Origin: Rouxiella badensis
GTDB lineage: Bacteria; Pseudomonadota; Gammaproteobacteria; Enterobacterales; Enterobacteriaceae
Length of the DNA stretch: 64,000 nucleotides
Assembly (NCBI GenBank): GCA_026967495.1
Contig: CP114060.1
Span: 2,108,001 to 2,172,000 of the forward strand
Direction of reading: 5' to 3'
This document shows, piece by piece, positions 27,999 to 37,996 of the stretch. Positions within the stretch are counted from its first letter, which is position 1, and every line of letters begins with the position of its first letter. Below the pieces are notes generated by a model, which was not told where the DNA came from, made no database searches, and was given only the letters and a program-made list of their open reading frames with translations. A program made the position numbers and the translations under genes.

Positions 27999-28029
27999 AA
28001 AATTTCATTTAAAGTTAAAATGAAATTTT
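27999..28029. promoter_or_regulatory. Inverted repeat, candidate operator upstream of iolD
   Basis: AAAATTTCATTT and AAATGAAATTTT are perfect 12-bp arms around seven bases. It lies about 280 bases before iolD in an AT-rich region with further ATTTCA/TGAAAT half-sites near 28190-28225. A binding site for the upstream RpiR-family regulator is the simplest reading. Confidence 0.5.
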
Positions 28030-28310
28030 AAAACTAAAATTGTGACGCATACTCTTTCTCTTGTTTTTAATATTAATCATAATTAAATCATTTACTTAAT
28101 ATATTACCCTTTTCTTGAGTTACCCTTCTGCGCACTTCCCCTTCCAGGCGAATGACGATTATTTTGTTTTATTTTTATGATGATTGTCTCAAAATGAAAA
28201 ATTGGTTCGGTTTTTTCATTTCACTAGACAATAAAATCTTTATAATCTTTTCATATCATTTTTGATGAAAACATCACCACGGTAACAGCGTTAACCGCAA
28301 GGAATGGAAG

Positions 28311-30251
28311 ATGAAAAAGATCAGATTAACCATGGCGCAGGCACTGGTCCGCTTTTTAGATCAGCAATACGTCGAAGTAGACGGTGAAGAGATAAAGTTT
28401 GTTACCGGTATTTTTGCTATTTTTGGCCATGGCAACGTGCTGGGGCTTGGGCAAGCGCTGGAACAAGACAGCGGAAAACTGATTGTTCATCAAGGGCGTA
28501 ACGAGCAGGGCATGGCGCATGCGGCAACCGGTTACGCCAAGCAAAAGCTGCGCCAGCAGATTTATGCCTGTACGTCTTCCGTTGGACCTGGTGCGGCGAA
28601 CATGTTGACTGCGGCTGCAACGGCCACCGCCAACCGCATTCCTTTATTACTGCTGCCGGGGGACGTTTTTGCCTCTCGCCAGCCTGACCCGGTGTTGCAG
28701 CAGATTGAACAAAGTTATGATCTGAGCATCAGCACCAATGACGCTTTCCGCACTGTCAGCAAGTATTGGGACCGCATTGTGCGTCCCGAACAGCTGATGA
28801 CCGCCTGTATTAGCGCGATGCGCGTACTGACTGACCCGGCTGAAACCGGTGCGGTGACGCTTTCACTGCCGCAGGACGTGCAGGGGGAAGCCTATGATTA
28901 TCCAGAATACTTCTTCCAGAAACGCGTACATCGTATTGACCGCCAGCCGGTGACCGTGGGCGCACTCGCCGATGCGTTGGCCCTGATTAAAGGCAAACGT
29001 AAACCGTTAATCGTCTGCGGCGGCGGAGCAAAATACTCTCAGTCTGGATTAGCCCTACAGCAGTTTGCCGAACGTTACGGTATACCGTTTGCAGAAACTC
29101 AGGCGGGTAAAGGCACGTTGACCTCGGAGCATAAGCTCAATCTCGGGGGCATTGGTGAAACAGGGACATTGGCGGCTAACCAGCTGGCGAAAGAGGCCGA
29201 CCTGATTATTGGAGTGGGCACGCGCTATACGGATTTCACCAGCTCATCGAAATGGATATTTCAGAATCCCGATGTTTCTTTCCTCAATATCAACGTCAAC
29301 CGCTTCGACGCCTTTAAGCTCGATGCCGTTCATGTGATAGCCGATGCGCGTGAGGGTCTACAGGCGCTGGATAAGGGACTGCTGGGAAGCGATTTCCATG
29401 CGGCATGGGGACACCAGATTGCCGATGTTCGCGAAGAGCTGATCGCAGAAACGAAACGTGTATACCAGGTAGACTACAGCGGCGAAGATTTCATCCCTGA
29501 AATCAATGATCATCTGGACAGGAAAGCGGTCTACGCAGAATTCGAAAAACTGACCGGTTCGCTGCTGACGCAGAGTCGCGTATTGGGCACCTTGAACAGC
29601 TCGTTTGATAAAGACGCCGTCATCGTTGCGGCCGCCGGGAGTCTGCCGGGTGACCTTCAGCGTATCTGGCGCACGACCGACACTAACGGTTATCACGTAG
29701 AGTACGGTTATTCCTGCATGGGGTATGAGGTTAACGCAGCGCTTGGCGTGAAAATGGCCGAACCTGAGCGCGAAGTCTATGCGCTGGTCGGTGACGGTTC
29801 TTTCATGATGCTGCACTCTGAGCTGGTGACATCGATTCAGGAACATCAAAAAATTAATGTCGTCCTGCTCGACAACATGACGAATGGCTGTATCAACAAC
29901 CTGCAAATGGAACACGGTATGGACAGTTTTAACACCGAATTCCGTTTCAGGGCAGACTCAACCTCGAAGCTAGACGGTGGTTTCGTGCCGGTAAACTTCG
30001 CCAAAATCGCCGAGGGTTACGGCTGTAAAACCTATTCCGTAACCACGATCGAGGAGCTGCACGAGGCGTTGGCTGATGCAAAATGTCAGAAAGTATCGAC
30101 ACTTATCGACATTAAAGTCTTGCCTAAAACCATGATCCACAAGTATTTCAGCTGGTGGCGCGTCGGTGGCGCAATGGTTTCTGAAAAAGAGTCAGTTGAT
30201 AAGGTGGCGCAGATGCTGCGTGAGAACATTGATAAGGCGCGTGAATATTAA
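28311..30251 (+). CDS. iolD: 3D-(3,5/4)-trihydroxycyclohexane-1,2-dione hydrolase
   Basis: A 646-residue ThDP-dependent enzyme of myo-inositol breakdown that opens the ring to give 5-deoxyglucuronate. ThDP-family hallmarks: the catalytic Glu in VHQGRNEQGMAHAATGYAK, CTSSVGPGAANMLTAAATA, and the ThDP-Mg motif GDGSFMMLHSELVTSIQEH ending near DNMTNGCINNLQME. The length fits IolD (about 640). It is followed 55 bases later by iolH. The AT-rich upstream region carries the candidate operators. Confidence 0.95.
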   Translation: MKKIRLTMAQALVRFLDQQYVEVDGEEIKFVTGIFAIFGHGNVLGLGQALEQDSGKLIVHQGRNEQGMAHAATGYAKQKLRQQIYACTSSVGPGAANMLTAAATATANRIPLLLLPGDVFASRQPDPVLQQIEQSYDLSISTNDAFRTVSKYWDRIVRPEQLMTACISAMRVLTDPAETGAVTLSLPQDVQGEAYDYPEYFFQKRVHRIDRQPVTVGALADALALIKGKRKPLIVCGGGAKYSQSGLALQQFAERYGIPFAETQAGKGTLTSEHKLNLGGIGETGTLAANQLAKEADLIIGVGTRYTDFTSSSKWIFQNPDVSFLNINVNRFDAFKLDAVHVIADAREGLQALDKGLLGSDFHAAWGHQIADVREELIAETKRVYQVDYSGEDFIPEINDHLDRKAVYAEFEKLTGSLLTQSRVLGTLNSSFDKDAVIVAAAGSLPGDLQRIWRTTDTNGYHVEYGYSCMGYEVNAALGVKMAEPEREVYALVGDGSFMMLHSELVTSIQEHQKINVVLLDNMTNGCINNLQMEHGMDSFNTEFRFRADSTSKLDGGFVPVNFAKIAEGYGCKTYSVTTIEELHEALADAKCQKVSTLIDIKVLPKTMIHKYFSWWRVGGAMVSEKESVDKVAQMLRENIDKAREY

Positions 30252-30306
30252 TCACGCTATTGCATGACTGATTAAGCGTTACCCTACAACTAGTGCGGAG
30301 CCGGAT

Positions 30307-31191
30307 ATGAAAATTGCTTTTGATGTCGACGTTATCAGGGATAGAAGCATCACCGATATGGTGAGGCAGGTGTCGGAGTGGGGCTATAAATATATCGAAC
30401 AATCACCCCATCCGCGCATTAACCCATTTTATAAGCATCCGAAAGCGGGCTTGGATGTGATGAATGAATACAAGCGTGCGCTAAAACAATATGGTGTTGA
30501 AATTTCGTCATTTATTGTGGTTTATCGCTGGTCTGGTCCGGATAACGATCGCCGTATTGCGGCGGTACGTAACTTTAAGAGAATGATTGAGATCGCCGTC
30601 GACATGGGCGTGGAGGTGATCAACACCGAGTTGTCGGGTGACCCGAATCAGCCTGAGATCTGCGAAGAACGCTGGTATCAGTCGATGGAAGAACTGCTGC
30701 CCATCATTGAGCGCGAAGGCATTCGTTTAGAGATCCAGTCGCATCCGTGGGACTTCTGTGAAGAAAACAACGAAACGGCTGACCTGGTGAAATCACTGCG
30801 TAGCGACAACGTTAAATATCTTTACAGCGTCCCGCATACCTTCTTCTATGACAAAGGTAAGGGCGATGTAGCGAGCATGCTGGACTACGCGGGGAGCGAC
30901 CTGTCACACGTGCTGATTGCCGATACCATGAACCACACCAAACACTGTCGCTATATCGTCAATCCACCGGGTGTAGATGCCGTTGTACACCAACACGTGG
31001 GCATCGGAGAGGGTGAAGTGAATTTTGACGCACTGTTCGAAAGCCTGCGCCAGATGGACTTCGCTAACCGTAAATTTAAGGTCGGCGGTGAGTCAATTAT
31101 CTGTACTTCTCTGTTCGGCTACCCTGAAAAGATGCCACATCAGGCGGTCGCGACGCGTGAGCGCATTGAACGTGAGTTGCTAAATCGCTGA
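30307..31191 (+). CDS. iolH: Inositol-cluster sugar-phosphate isomerase/epimerase (IolH family)
   Basis: A 294-residue TIM-barrel protein of the xylose-isomerase-like superfamily. The N-terminus MKIAFDVDVIRDRSITDMV, with GYKYIEQSPHPRINPFYKHP, matches the IolH group rather than IolE or IolI. Metal-site candidates are the Glu/His in IRLEIQSHPWDF and the His in VVHQHVGIGEGEVNF. IolH is found in iol operons without a firmly defined reaction. It lies behind iolD on the same strand and ends at a terminator. Confidence 0.85.
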   Translation: MKIAFDVDVIRDRSITDMVRQVSEWGYKYIEQSPHPRINPFYKHPKAGLDVMNEYKRALKQYGVEISSFIVVYRWSGPDNDRRIAAVRNFKRMIEIAVDMGVEVINTELSGDPNQPEICEERWYQSMEELLPIIEREGIRLEIQSHPWDFCEENNETADLVKSLRSDNVKYLYSVPHTFFYDKGKGDVASMLDYAGSDLSHVLIADTMNHTKHCRYIVNPPGVDAVVHQHVGIGEGEVNFDALFESLRQMDFANRKFKVGGESIICTSLFGYPEKMPHQAVATRERIERELLNR

Positions 31192-31232
31192 AGCGGAGTT
31201 GGGTTGCAAAGCCTGACTTTCGAAGTCTTCTC

Positions 31233-31256
31233 AAAGAGCGCCATGTGCGCTCTTTT
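31233..31256 (+). terminator. Intrinsic terminator after iolH
   Basis: AAAGAGCGC and GCGCTCTTT pair around a short loop, with a T run. It ends the iolDH unit. Confidence 0.9.
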
Positions 31257-31412
31257 TGTTTCTATCGTTCAAGATATTGGAACTATTACATCAAAAATAC
31301 TCAATAATCATGCCATGTCCTGCCACTGTGCCGCACGGGCGAGTGTACTATGATGGAAACAATCTAGAAATTACTCTGCACCGCAGTTTCCGTATACAAG
31401 GACAAATGCGTT

Positions 31413-32435
31413 ATGAAAAAGATTGGTTTTCTGTCGTTTGGCCACTGGACGCCTTCTCCACAGTCTGGAACGCGCTCTGCCGCCGATGCTCTGCTTCAAT
31501 CGATAGACCTGGCCGTTGCCGCTGAAGAGTTGGGGGCCGACGGCGCCTATTTCCGCGTTCACCATTTTGCTCGTCAGCTTAGCTCGCCTTTCCCGCTGCT
31601 TTCAGCGGTGGGTGCCAAAACCCGTCGCATCGAGATTGGTACTGGCGTTATTGATATGCGCTACGAAAATCCGCTGTATATGGCTGAAGATGCTAGCGTG
31701 GCAGACCTGATTTCGGGTGGGCGTTTGCAGCTTGGTCTGAGCCGTGGTTCACCTGAGCAGGTTATCGATGGCTGGCGATATTTCGGTTATCAGCCTTCAG
31801 ACGGCGAAACTGAGTTTGATATGGCGCGTCGTCACACCACCGCGCTGCTCGAGGTGCTCAAAGGCGAAGGTTTTGCCGAGCCAAATCCGCAGCCGATGTT
31901 CCAGAATCCACCGGGGCTGCTGCGCCTTGAGCCTTATTCAGAGGGCCTACGTGAACGCATCTGGTGGGGAGCGGGTTCTAATGCAACCGCAGAGTGGGCT
32001 GCCAAGCTGGGCATGAACTTGCAAAGCTCGACGCTGAAAGACGATGAAACAGGCGAGCCTTTCCATATCCAACAGGCGAAACAAATTCGCGCCTATCGCA
32101 AGGTATGGAAGGAGAGTGGCCACGCGCGCGCGCCGCGTGTATCGGTGAGCCGCAGCATCTTTGCCTTGGTGAACGATTTGGATCGGGCGTACTTTGGACG
32201 AAGTGGACAGGAAGGCGACAAAATTGGCTTCCTCGAAGAGAATAACCGCTCTATCTTTGGCCGCAGCTACGCCGCCGAGCCTGAGAGGCTGATTGAACAG
32301 CTGAAACAGGACGAGGCGATTGCCGAAGCAGATACGCTGCTGCTGACCGTGCCAAACCAGCTTGGGGTTGATTACAATGCGCACGTTATCGAATCTATTC
32401 TGAAACATATCGCACCGGCACTAGGCTGGCGTTAA
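31413..32435 (+). CDS. LLM-class flavin-dependent oxidoreductase
   Basis: A 340-residue bacterial-luciferase-like monooxygenase that should use reduced FMN and oxygen. The barrel start is MKKIGFLSFGHWTPSPQSG. Conserved features are DGAYFRVHHFARQ near 44-56, IGTGVIDMRYENPLYMAEDA near 75-95, and GRLQLGLSRGSPEQ near 105. The second part has WWGAGSNATAEWAAKLGMN. The substrate is unknown; close relatives are annotated as alkane- or sulfonate-type monooxygenases without proof. It stands alone with terminators on both sides. Confidence 0.88.
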   Translation: MKKIGFLSFGHWTPSPQSGTRSAADALLQSIDLAVAAEELGADGAYFRVHHFARQLSSPFPLLSAVGAKTRRIEIGTGVIDMRYENPLYMAEDASVADLISGGRLQLGLSRGSPEQVIDGWRYFGYQPSDGETEFDMARRHTTALLEVLKGEGFAEPNPQPMFQNPPGLLRLEPYSEGLRERIWWGAGSNATAEWAAKLGMNLQSSTLKDDETGEPFHIQQAKQIRAYRKVWKESGHARAPRVSVSRSIFALVNDLDRAYFGRSGQEGDKIGFLEENNRSIFGRSYAAEPERLIEQLKQDEAIAEADTLLLTVPNQLGVDYNAHVIESILKHIAPALGWR

Positions 32436-32462
32436 ACCGATTCACGAGTGCTATGATTGACA

Positions 32463-32490
32463 AAACCCGACGTTGCCGTCGGGTTTTTTT
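32463..32490 (+). terminator. Intrinsic terminator of the LLM oxidoreductase
   Basis: AAACCCGACG and CGTCGGGTTT around TTGC, followed by T run. The last bases overlap the end of the convergent DUF1003 gene. Confidence 0.9.
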
Positions 32491-33028
32491 ATTCTTTTTC
32501 CATCAGCTTTTTATGAAGCTCGATAGTCAGGTGCTCCACTCTTTCGGTGAGCTGTTTGGTCAGATTCGTGAGTTCCGTGTTCTGTTCTAGCAGCTTCAAC
32601 ATTTGTTCGTTTTGCTGTGCCGCAATTTCTAACCGCTGGTCATTCAAATGGGCTAATTCTTCCCGATGCAGGGCATCTGCTTCGGCATTGGCTTTGTCAC
32701 GCTCTGCCTGGCGGGTTTGTGCAAGCAGGATGAGTGGGGCTGCGTAAGCGGCCTGCAGACTAAACGCCAGATTGAGAAGAATAAAGGGATAGATATCAAA
32801 TTTAGCCCAGCCAAATTCATTCACTGCTATCCACACCACCACGATAATTGTTTGCGCACCTAAAAAGAGCGGTGTGCCGAAAAAGCGTGCAAAGGCCTCA
32901 GCCTTGAGGGCAAACCAGTTTTCGCCGAACGTAGGTAACAGTTTCTGATGTTTTCGGTGAAAACGCAGGTGATCGACCTTAGGCTTTTTTGCTGGATTTT
33001 TTGCAGGGGAAGTCTCGTTCGCATTCAT
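32489..33028 (-). CDS. DUF1003 membrane protein
   Basis: A 179-residue protein. The DUF1003 core (residues 35-120) has two hydrophobic helices, LGAQTIIVVVWIAVNEFGW and YPFILLNLAFSLQAAYAAPL, followed by LLAQTRQAERDKANAEAD. Residues 115-179 form a charged, probable coiled coil. The N-terminal tail is Lys/Pro-rich and cytosolic. The function of the family is not known to me. Confidence 0.88.
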   Translation of the reverse strand: MNANETSPAKNPAKKPKVDHLRFHRKHQKLLPTFGENWFALKAEAFARFFGTPLFLGAQTIIVVVWIAVNEFGWAKFDIYPFILLNLAFSLQAAYAAPLILLAQTRQAERDKANAEADALHREELAHLNDQRLEIAAQQNEQMLKLLEQNTELTNLTKQLTERVEHLTIELHKKLMEKE

Positions 33029-33149
33029 GATTGTTTCCTGAAGTAAGGTGCCGCACTCACAGAGTATCGCTGTTTCGTACAGGCACTAAGCTAATGTTTA
33101 AAATTAATGCTTTAGGGTGAACAATCCTGCGATGAAACCCGCAAAACTG

Positions 33150-33479
33150 TTACCAGGAAAGAGGCCTTCTAATCCAGACGTTTTTATTTTTATTTTTCAG
33201 CTTGAAAAATGCAAATGGAATGATTAGCGAGAGTATTATTAATGCTGCATATATTCCAATCAGCCCAATTCCCACGTGAACAGGCTGCAAATAAAAGAAA
33301 GTCAGTGAAGAAATAATTAAAAGTATAAGTCGCAGTATAAATACCCAGCGTCTTTGGGAGCGGTCGATATAACCTTTCTTCATCTCTGCCCCGCAGCGTT
33401 TGCAATGGTCGGGATCGTCAAGAAGAACGTTACTGCAAAAAGGACAAGTGATTGTTTTGTTTGTTAAATTATTATTCAT
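33150..33479 (-). CDS. Small zinc-ribbon membrane protein
   Basis: A 109-residue protein. The N-terminal zinc ribbon is CPFCSNVLLDDPDHCKRCGAE (Cys pairs 9 residues apart), followed by two to three hydrophobic helices (FILRLILLIISSLTFFYL and the IGLIGIYAALIILSLIIPFAFF region), and a basic C-terminus ending RRPLSW. It is paralogous to the gene at 35095-35427, which shares the same layout. Function unknown. AT-rich compared with the core genes on the left. Confidence 0.7.
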   Translation of the reverse strand: MNNNLTNKTITCPFCSNVLLDDPDHCKRCGAEMKKGYIDRSQRRWVFILRLILLIISSLTFFYLQPVHVGIGLIGIYAALIILSLIIPFAFFKLKNKNKNVWIRRPLSW

Positions 33480-34148
33480 TAAATGTTGCCGTATTGTATA
33501 TAATTCGTAGGTTGTTATCTTTTATTATGCCTGATAGCGGAAGAATAGAGCATCGCAAAATAAGTGAATATTAATCACTAAATTTTATCTTACTAAAAAT
33601 CTAGAGCTTAGGTAAACAGAATGTGTTGCCCGTGCTCTAAGGTGAGAACATTAACAGAGGTTATTTTTGTGGTTATTATTTAATCGAATTTTATGTTGCG
33701 ATCATAATATTAACTGAATAAATATATCTCCCTTAAACTTGGTGCCCCCGCGAACGTAATAACAAGCGGATAACAAGGGCTGCCATTCGCTTCCTGCTGG
33801 GTCACACACTCTGAAATAATATGCATCATTTAGAGATGATTTTCCTCTAAGTGTCAGATAAGTCTAAAGTTATTCCCATGTCATTTTTTAATGTTTTTTA
33901 AGTAATAATGATCGAGATCAAGATTATTCCCCGAAAGTTTAGCGATAATATTTTTTCGTCTTTTCCCTAAAACACCAGAACTGTTAGCAATTATAACTTG
34001 ATAATTTTGCTGGTTTTATGACGTATATAACCCCCGTATTCAATGGCGGAATTATATGTGTTAGGAAATATAATCAAGAAAAATAAGGTCGAAAGTGCTA
34101 GAATATATTCCTGCCTGACAAAAAACGTACAACTATTGAGAGTAAATT

Positions 34149-34472
34149 ATGGACAATCACGAGTTGCTGAAATTCGCTGGATTAGCTTTTTCGCAGACGA
34201 ATGGATTTGTTATCGGCAATGGGTGGAACCCATTAGAAAGCGACGCAGAAGCTTTTGAACTTAAGGATAAACTTGGGGTTGATGTAAGAACCTTCAAAAA
34301 TGGAATGGAATCACACCAGTATGCAAGCGCACATTATTTTATTGAAGATGGTTATTCTGGATGGGTTCATGAAGAAGTTGAGAATTCCGATACAGATATT
34401 GATGTACGCCCCGCTGTCCGCCGTGTGATTGTAAGAGCCGCTGCTGAAATCGGAAAGCGGCTTAAAAAATAA
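34149..34472 (+). CDS. Phage-type small protein of unknown function
   Basis: A 107-residue protein behind a TTGAGAGTAAATT leader. It contains GNGWNPLESDAEAFELKDKLG and a C-terminal RPAVRRVIVRAAAEIGKRL, a layout seen in small phage proteins of the ABA-sandwich type. The family assignment is tentative. Lying alone in an AT-rich zone with long gene-poor flanks, it looks like a phage remnant. Flanks 33480-34148 and 34473-35094 hold no credible gene. Confidence 0.6.
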   Translation: MDNHELLKFAGLAFSQTNGFVIGNGWNPLESDAEAFELKDKLGVDVRTFKNGMESHQYASAHYFIEDGYSGWVHEEVENSDTDIDVRPAVRRVIVRAAAEIGKRLKK

Positions 34473-35094
34473 TCACTCACGATTAGCGTTTCCTCCTGCC
34501 TGTATTATTCATTCACCGCTCTATTATGCGTAACAATTTTGCTGCATGGTTCGTCTTATCTCAAAGCCTCATTGGCTTGCAATATGTTTAATAGAGCGTT
34601 GTTTTTCTAGTTTCCCTCCGAACCCGAATCCTACCAACCCCTCAACTTACTCTGAATTTCTCGTTGAGCGACAGCGGCACATCACTATCGTCCCTGGCAT
34701 CAGCGCATCAAAGATGGCACCCCCTCCGTTTATTTTCTCATCGTCATGCGCTTATGATTTGAATCGAAGATGATCCCTGCGCGAGGGCATAGGGTGGCTC
34801 ATCGTTGAGCAAGGTTGGAACACTCAAATGTCTTTTGCCTGACAAGGCTGGACCACCATCGGGACCAGCCGGAAAGAGGAAGCACAAGAAACCGTGAAAC
34901 GGTGAAATGACACCTTGTCTAATGGTTCATTTTTTTTGATGTATTTTAAAAAGAAATCCAGGGCTTTATCATTTTAAAATCACAATAAGAATTATCCTTT
35001 AAAACTAAAAGGCACGTTGGTGCTCTTTAAAGCCTACTCGATGGCTAAGTTAAAATAGAGTTTAAATGATAAGTAAAACTGATAAATAACACAT

Positions 35095-35427
35095 TTACCA
35101 TGGGAAAGGCTTTCGTTTCCAGACGCTGTTTTTCCTATTGATAAACTTGAAGTAAGTGAAGGGTAAAATCCATGATCCAATGGAGAGGAATAAATAAAAA
35201 ACAACAAGTAATAAACTACTGACTTCTGACTGATATAAGAAATACAGTGCAGTGTAAGAAGCGGCGAGCAGAACGATGCGCAGCCTTAACATTTTTTGTC
35301 GTTGTTTGGAATTAATATATCCGTCGATCATTTCAGCCCCACAGTGGATACATTGAGTGGCACTTTTAGTGAGTAAACTATGACAGAATGGGCATTCTGC
35401 TTTATCTTTTAGGGGGTCATTTTTCAT
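35095..35427 (-). CDS. Small zinc-ribbon membrane protein, second copy
   Basis: A 110-residue paralogue of the protein at 33150-33479: ECPFCHSLLTKSATQCIHCG zinc ribbon, DGYINSKQRQKMLRLR basic link, two hydrophobic segments, and a C-terminus KRKPFPW. ATG 35427 is preferred over an upstream start because AGGAAAATTT precedes it. The two copies probably arose by duplication with the phage-type gene left between. Bases 35428-36247 hold no gene that I can support and are very AT-rich. Confidence 0.7.
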   Translation of the reverse strand: MKNDPLKDKAECPFCHSLLTKSATQCIHCGAEMIDGYINSKQRQKMLRLRIVLLAASYTALYFLYQSEVSSLLLVVFYLFLSIGSWILPFTYFKFINRKNSVWKRKPFPW

Positions 35428-36247
35428 AAATTTTCCTCGTGATAAAAAATACTTCCCTGCACAAAAAAACATCCTGCCCGGAAAGGGCAGGATGAAGTAC
35501 GTCCAAAGTTTGTCTGTGGAAACATCAATCCACTTTTTAATAAATAAACTATTATCCCTATAAACTCCAGTAAAAAAAATTACCGCTTAGGGAAACTTGA
35601 AGAAAATGATGCGTTCTAGATTTTGTTTTTTTAAATTGTTGATTTTAATTGATTTAATGTAACTCCCCCTCATTTTTAGTCTGTTCTTTGTCCTGCATTT
35701 CTGATGAAGCCTTAGATGCAATATTATTTTAATCATTAAAAATCAATAAGTTAAAATTATTTTTTTTGGTTGTTTATAAAAAAACAGGCGGTTTTTAATG
35801 CAATTATTTAATGATAATTGTCATTCAATTTGATTTAAAAGTGATTGAAACTTTTTTTCTTATCTTTAAGATGCAGTTTTTGTATATTTTTTTTGTATCA
35901 TCCAACAAATGGTAGAGTTTGTTTTTATCGTAGGGATTTTAGTACTACTTTAGTGGTACGAGAGTCATTAATTAGCCGTCCTGTTGGGGTGGGAAAATGT
36001 TGTACAGTATAAGTTGTGTGTATAAGTTGCAAAAATGGAACAGAAAGCCTCTATGACCTGCTGGCAGCTTAATAAGATAAATTTATAATCATAAAAACGA
36101 TCATTATCAATGAGTTAGCTAAATCATAATTAAAAAACTTGATCAATATCAGTGACTTAGATAGCATTAAATTACGGTTAAGTTGATGTCCATTTTTGAG
36201 CTGTAATTCGATGCCAGGGGCGTTGTCATGTATGAGGTGACGAAATT

Positions 36248-36556
36248 ATGATTATTACCACCGAAAATACGTTAGCAAGGTTATTTGAAATAGGTCTGTC
36301 TCTTTCAAATTTCAATAGTTCCAAAAGCATTGCGATATTAAAGAAAATAAATTCCAATCCTGATGAGGTTAATGCGATTGTTGATACCCTAATCTCGATA
36401 GGTGCGAAGTTTTACCTCATCGATGTTGATGATGATAATAACTACAAGGTGTGTAGGAACCCGTTGTTGCAAGAGGGCGCCAGTAATAATTTAAATGAAC
36501 GGTCTTCTGGGGTGGAGATTATTGAAAAAGTAGATTTAGTCTTTGAGGCTTTTTAA
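36248..36556 (+). CDS. Hypothetical small protein
   Basis: A 102-residue acidic protein with no family I recognise. It starts at ATG 36248 behind GAGGTGACGAA. It contains a helical N-terminus (LARLFEIGLSLSNFNSSKSI) and DVDDDNNYKV. It is 54 bases upstream of the AriR/YmgB-like gene and on the same strand, so they may form a unit. Confidence 0.5.
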   Translation: MIITTENTLARLFEIGLSLSNFNSSKSIAILKKINSNPDEVNAIVDTLISIGAKFYLIDVDDDNNYKVCRNPLLQEGASNNLNERSSGVEIIEKVDLVFEAF

Positions 36557-36610
36557 TGGTTTCCATAAGCGGATAATCTAAGGAAATTGGTGATATTTTC
36601 TGGAGGAAAA

Positions 36611-36838
36611 ATGAATAATAATAAAGGAAACATTCATTATGGCGAAGCATGTCAGATTATCGGAGAGATCGCGCTTTCTTTTGCGATGAATGGTGTGGAA
36701 TCAAATAAAACGATGATCGCAGAAAGGCTCCGTGATGAATTAAAGTTCATGAAGAATCAGAAAAGTAATTCAAAACAGACCATGCTGCTTGCGATACAGC
36801 TTCTTGAAGAGGCTAAAGAAAATGAAAGTATTTTTTAA
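36611..36838 (+). CDS. AriR/YmgB-like biofilm/acid-resistance small regulator
   Basis: A 75-residue all-helical protein. The pattern GEIALSFAMNGVESNKTMIAERL, then SKQTMLLAIQLLEEAKE, resembles the AriR/YmgB family of small two-component connector or DNA-binding proteins. The start at 36611 has GGAGG four bases upstream. The assignment is by pattern only. Confidence 0.55.
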   Translation: MNNNKGNIHYGEACQIIGEIALSFAMNGVESNKTMIAERLRDELKFMKNQKSNSKQTMLLAIQLLEEAKENESIF

Positions 36839-37233
36839 CGCTTAACAGGCTAAGTAAAGAAGATAACTCTATGATGCATGCGGGACTCTGCTTACGACGA
36901 CGTGACTGAATACAATAATTAATCTTAACAATAATCATTGATCAACCGTGTTTGATTAGTTACGTAAGTAATCATTATATCCAGTTGGCAAGAAGTTTTT
37001 GTAAGAGAAGGATCCCTGGTTTTTTCGTGTGGCTACGCATAATTAAGTAAATAAAATAATAACAAATGTAATTGTCTGTGTTGGCTCCTCCTGACTCCCT
37101 CGTGTGGTGAGATTGGAGGAGTGCCTTTTTATAATCAATATTTTTGATTAATACTTTGAAGTTAGAATGATTTTCACTCGTTATTCATTGAACAGGTTCA
37201 TCACCTATCACGCAGCGAGAGGAGGGCAATGAC

Positions 37234-37896
37234 ATGTCTTTTTTGGCGCAGCTTTACGAAGAAGAAGACAAAGAGCGAGCCTGGTTAGCGGTGTCTCTTA
37301 GAGCGAGTGAGTTACGCCACCAGGAGATACAGGCTCAGCTTATCACTCTGCACCAGCTGCTTAACGTGCCGCAGACGATAAAGACTTATCGTCTGCTTTA
37401 CAGTCGGCTGCTTGAGATAACGGAATCATTTCTTATGTATGGTGCTCGCGCGTTACTTAACAGCCAGCCCCATGCGATACGCCTGCGCCGTCAACGTCTT
37501 GGGAGCGAGTGGGATAAGGCTCTTGAGGAAGCGCTTCTGGGCGTACGGACCTCGCTGATGCTCTCTCCTCTTAAAGACTTTATTACCCTCGAGACTCTCT
37601 GGCATCGCGCCGTACATCGTGTTCTCGAAAGTCAGACCTTTTATGAAAGAGATTTCGTGCGGCTTTATTTTGGTGCCATTCTGCGAAACCCGCCCCAATG
37701 GCCGTTTGCTCATTTGGCTCAAATAGCAGAATGCCGGCAGCGGTTAATGATTTCAGAAGAGCTGTTACCGGCCGAGTATTTCGACGTCAGTGAATTCGAA
37801 TATGCCTTCACTTGCATTCAGGCCTTTATCGCCTCGGTGGCCGAAACTCTGCGCCGGGAAACTCAGAGTCCATCCTACGAGAGGAGAGTGCATTAA
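37234..37896 (+). CDS. Hypothetical protein, 220 residues
   Basis: No known family recognised. It is rich in Leu, Arg and Glu with helices throughout, for example LAVSLRASELRHQEIQAQLI and ALLGVRTSLMLSPLKDFITL. It starts at ATG 37234 behind GAGAGGAGGGCAATGAC. Its codon use is closer to the core genes than to the AT-rich flanks. The next gene, 100 bases downstream, is a HigA-like repressor; no toxin signature is seen in this protein. Confidence 0.6.
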   Translation: MSFLAQLYEEEDKERAWLAVSLRASELRHQEIQAQLITLHQLLNVPQTIKTYRLLYSRLLEITESFLMYGARALLNSQPHAIRLRRQRLGSEWDKALEEALLGVRTSLMLSPLKDFITLETLWHRAVHRVLESQTFYERDFVRLYFGAILRNPPQWPFAHLAQIAECRQRLMISEELLPAEYFDVSEFEYAFTCIQAFIASVAETLRRETQSPSYERRVH

Positions 37897-37996
37897 CGCA
37901 CAGAGGCGAAGATGTGTTTTCAATTTATAAGACAGGAACGCAGTTTGGCTATTGGCCCCGACTGAGTGGTATTAAGACAAAGTTTATAAAGAGGTT

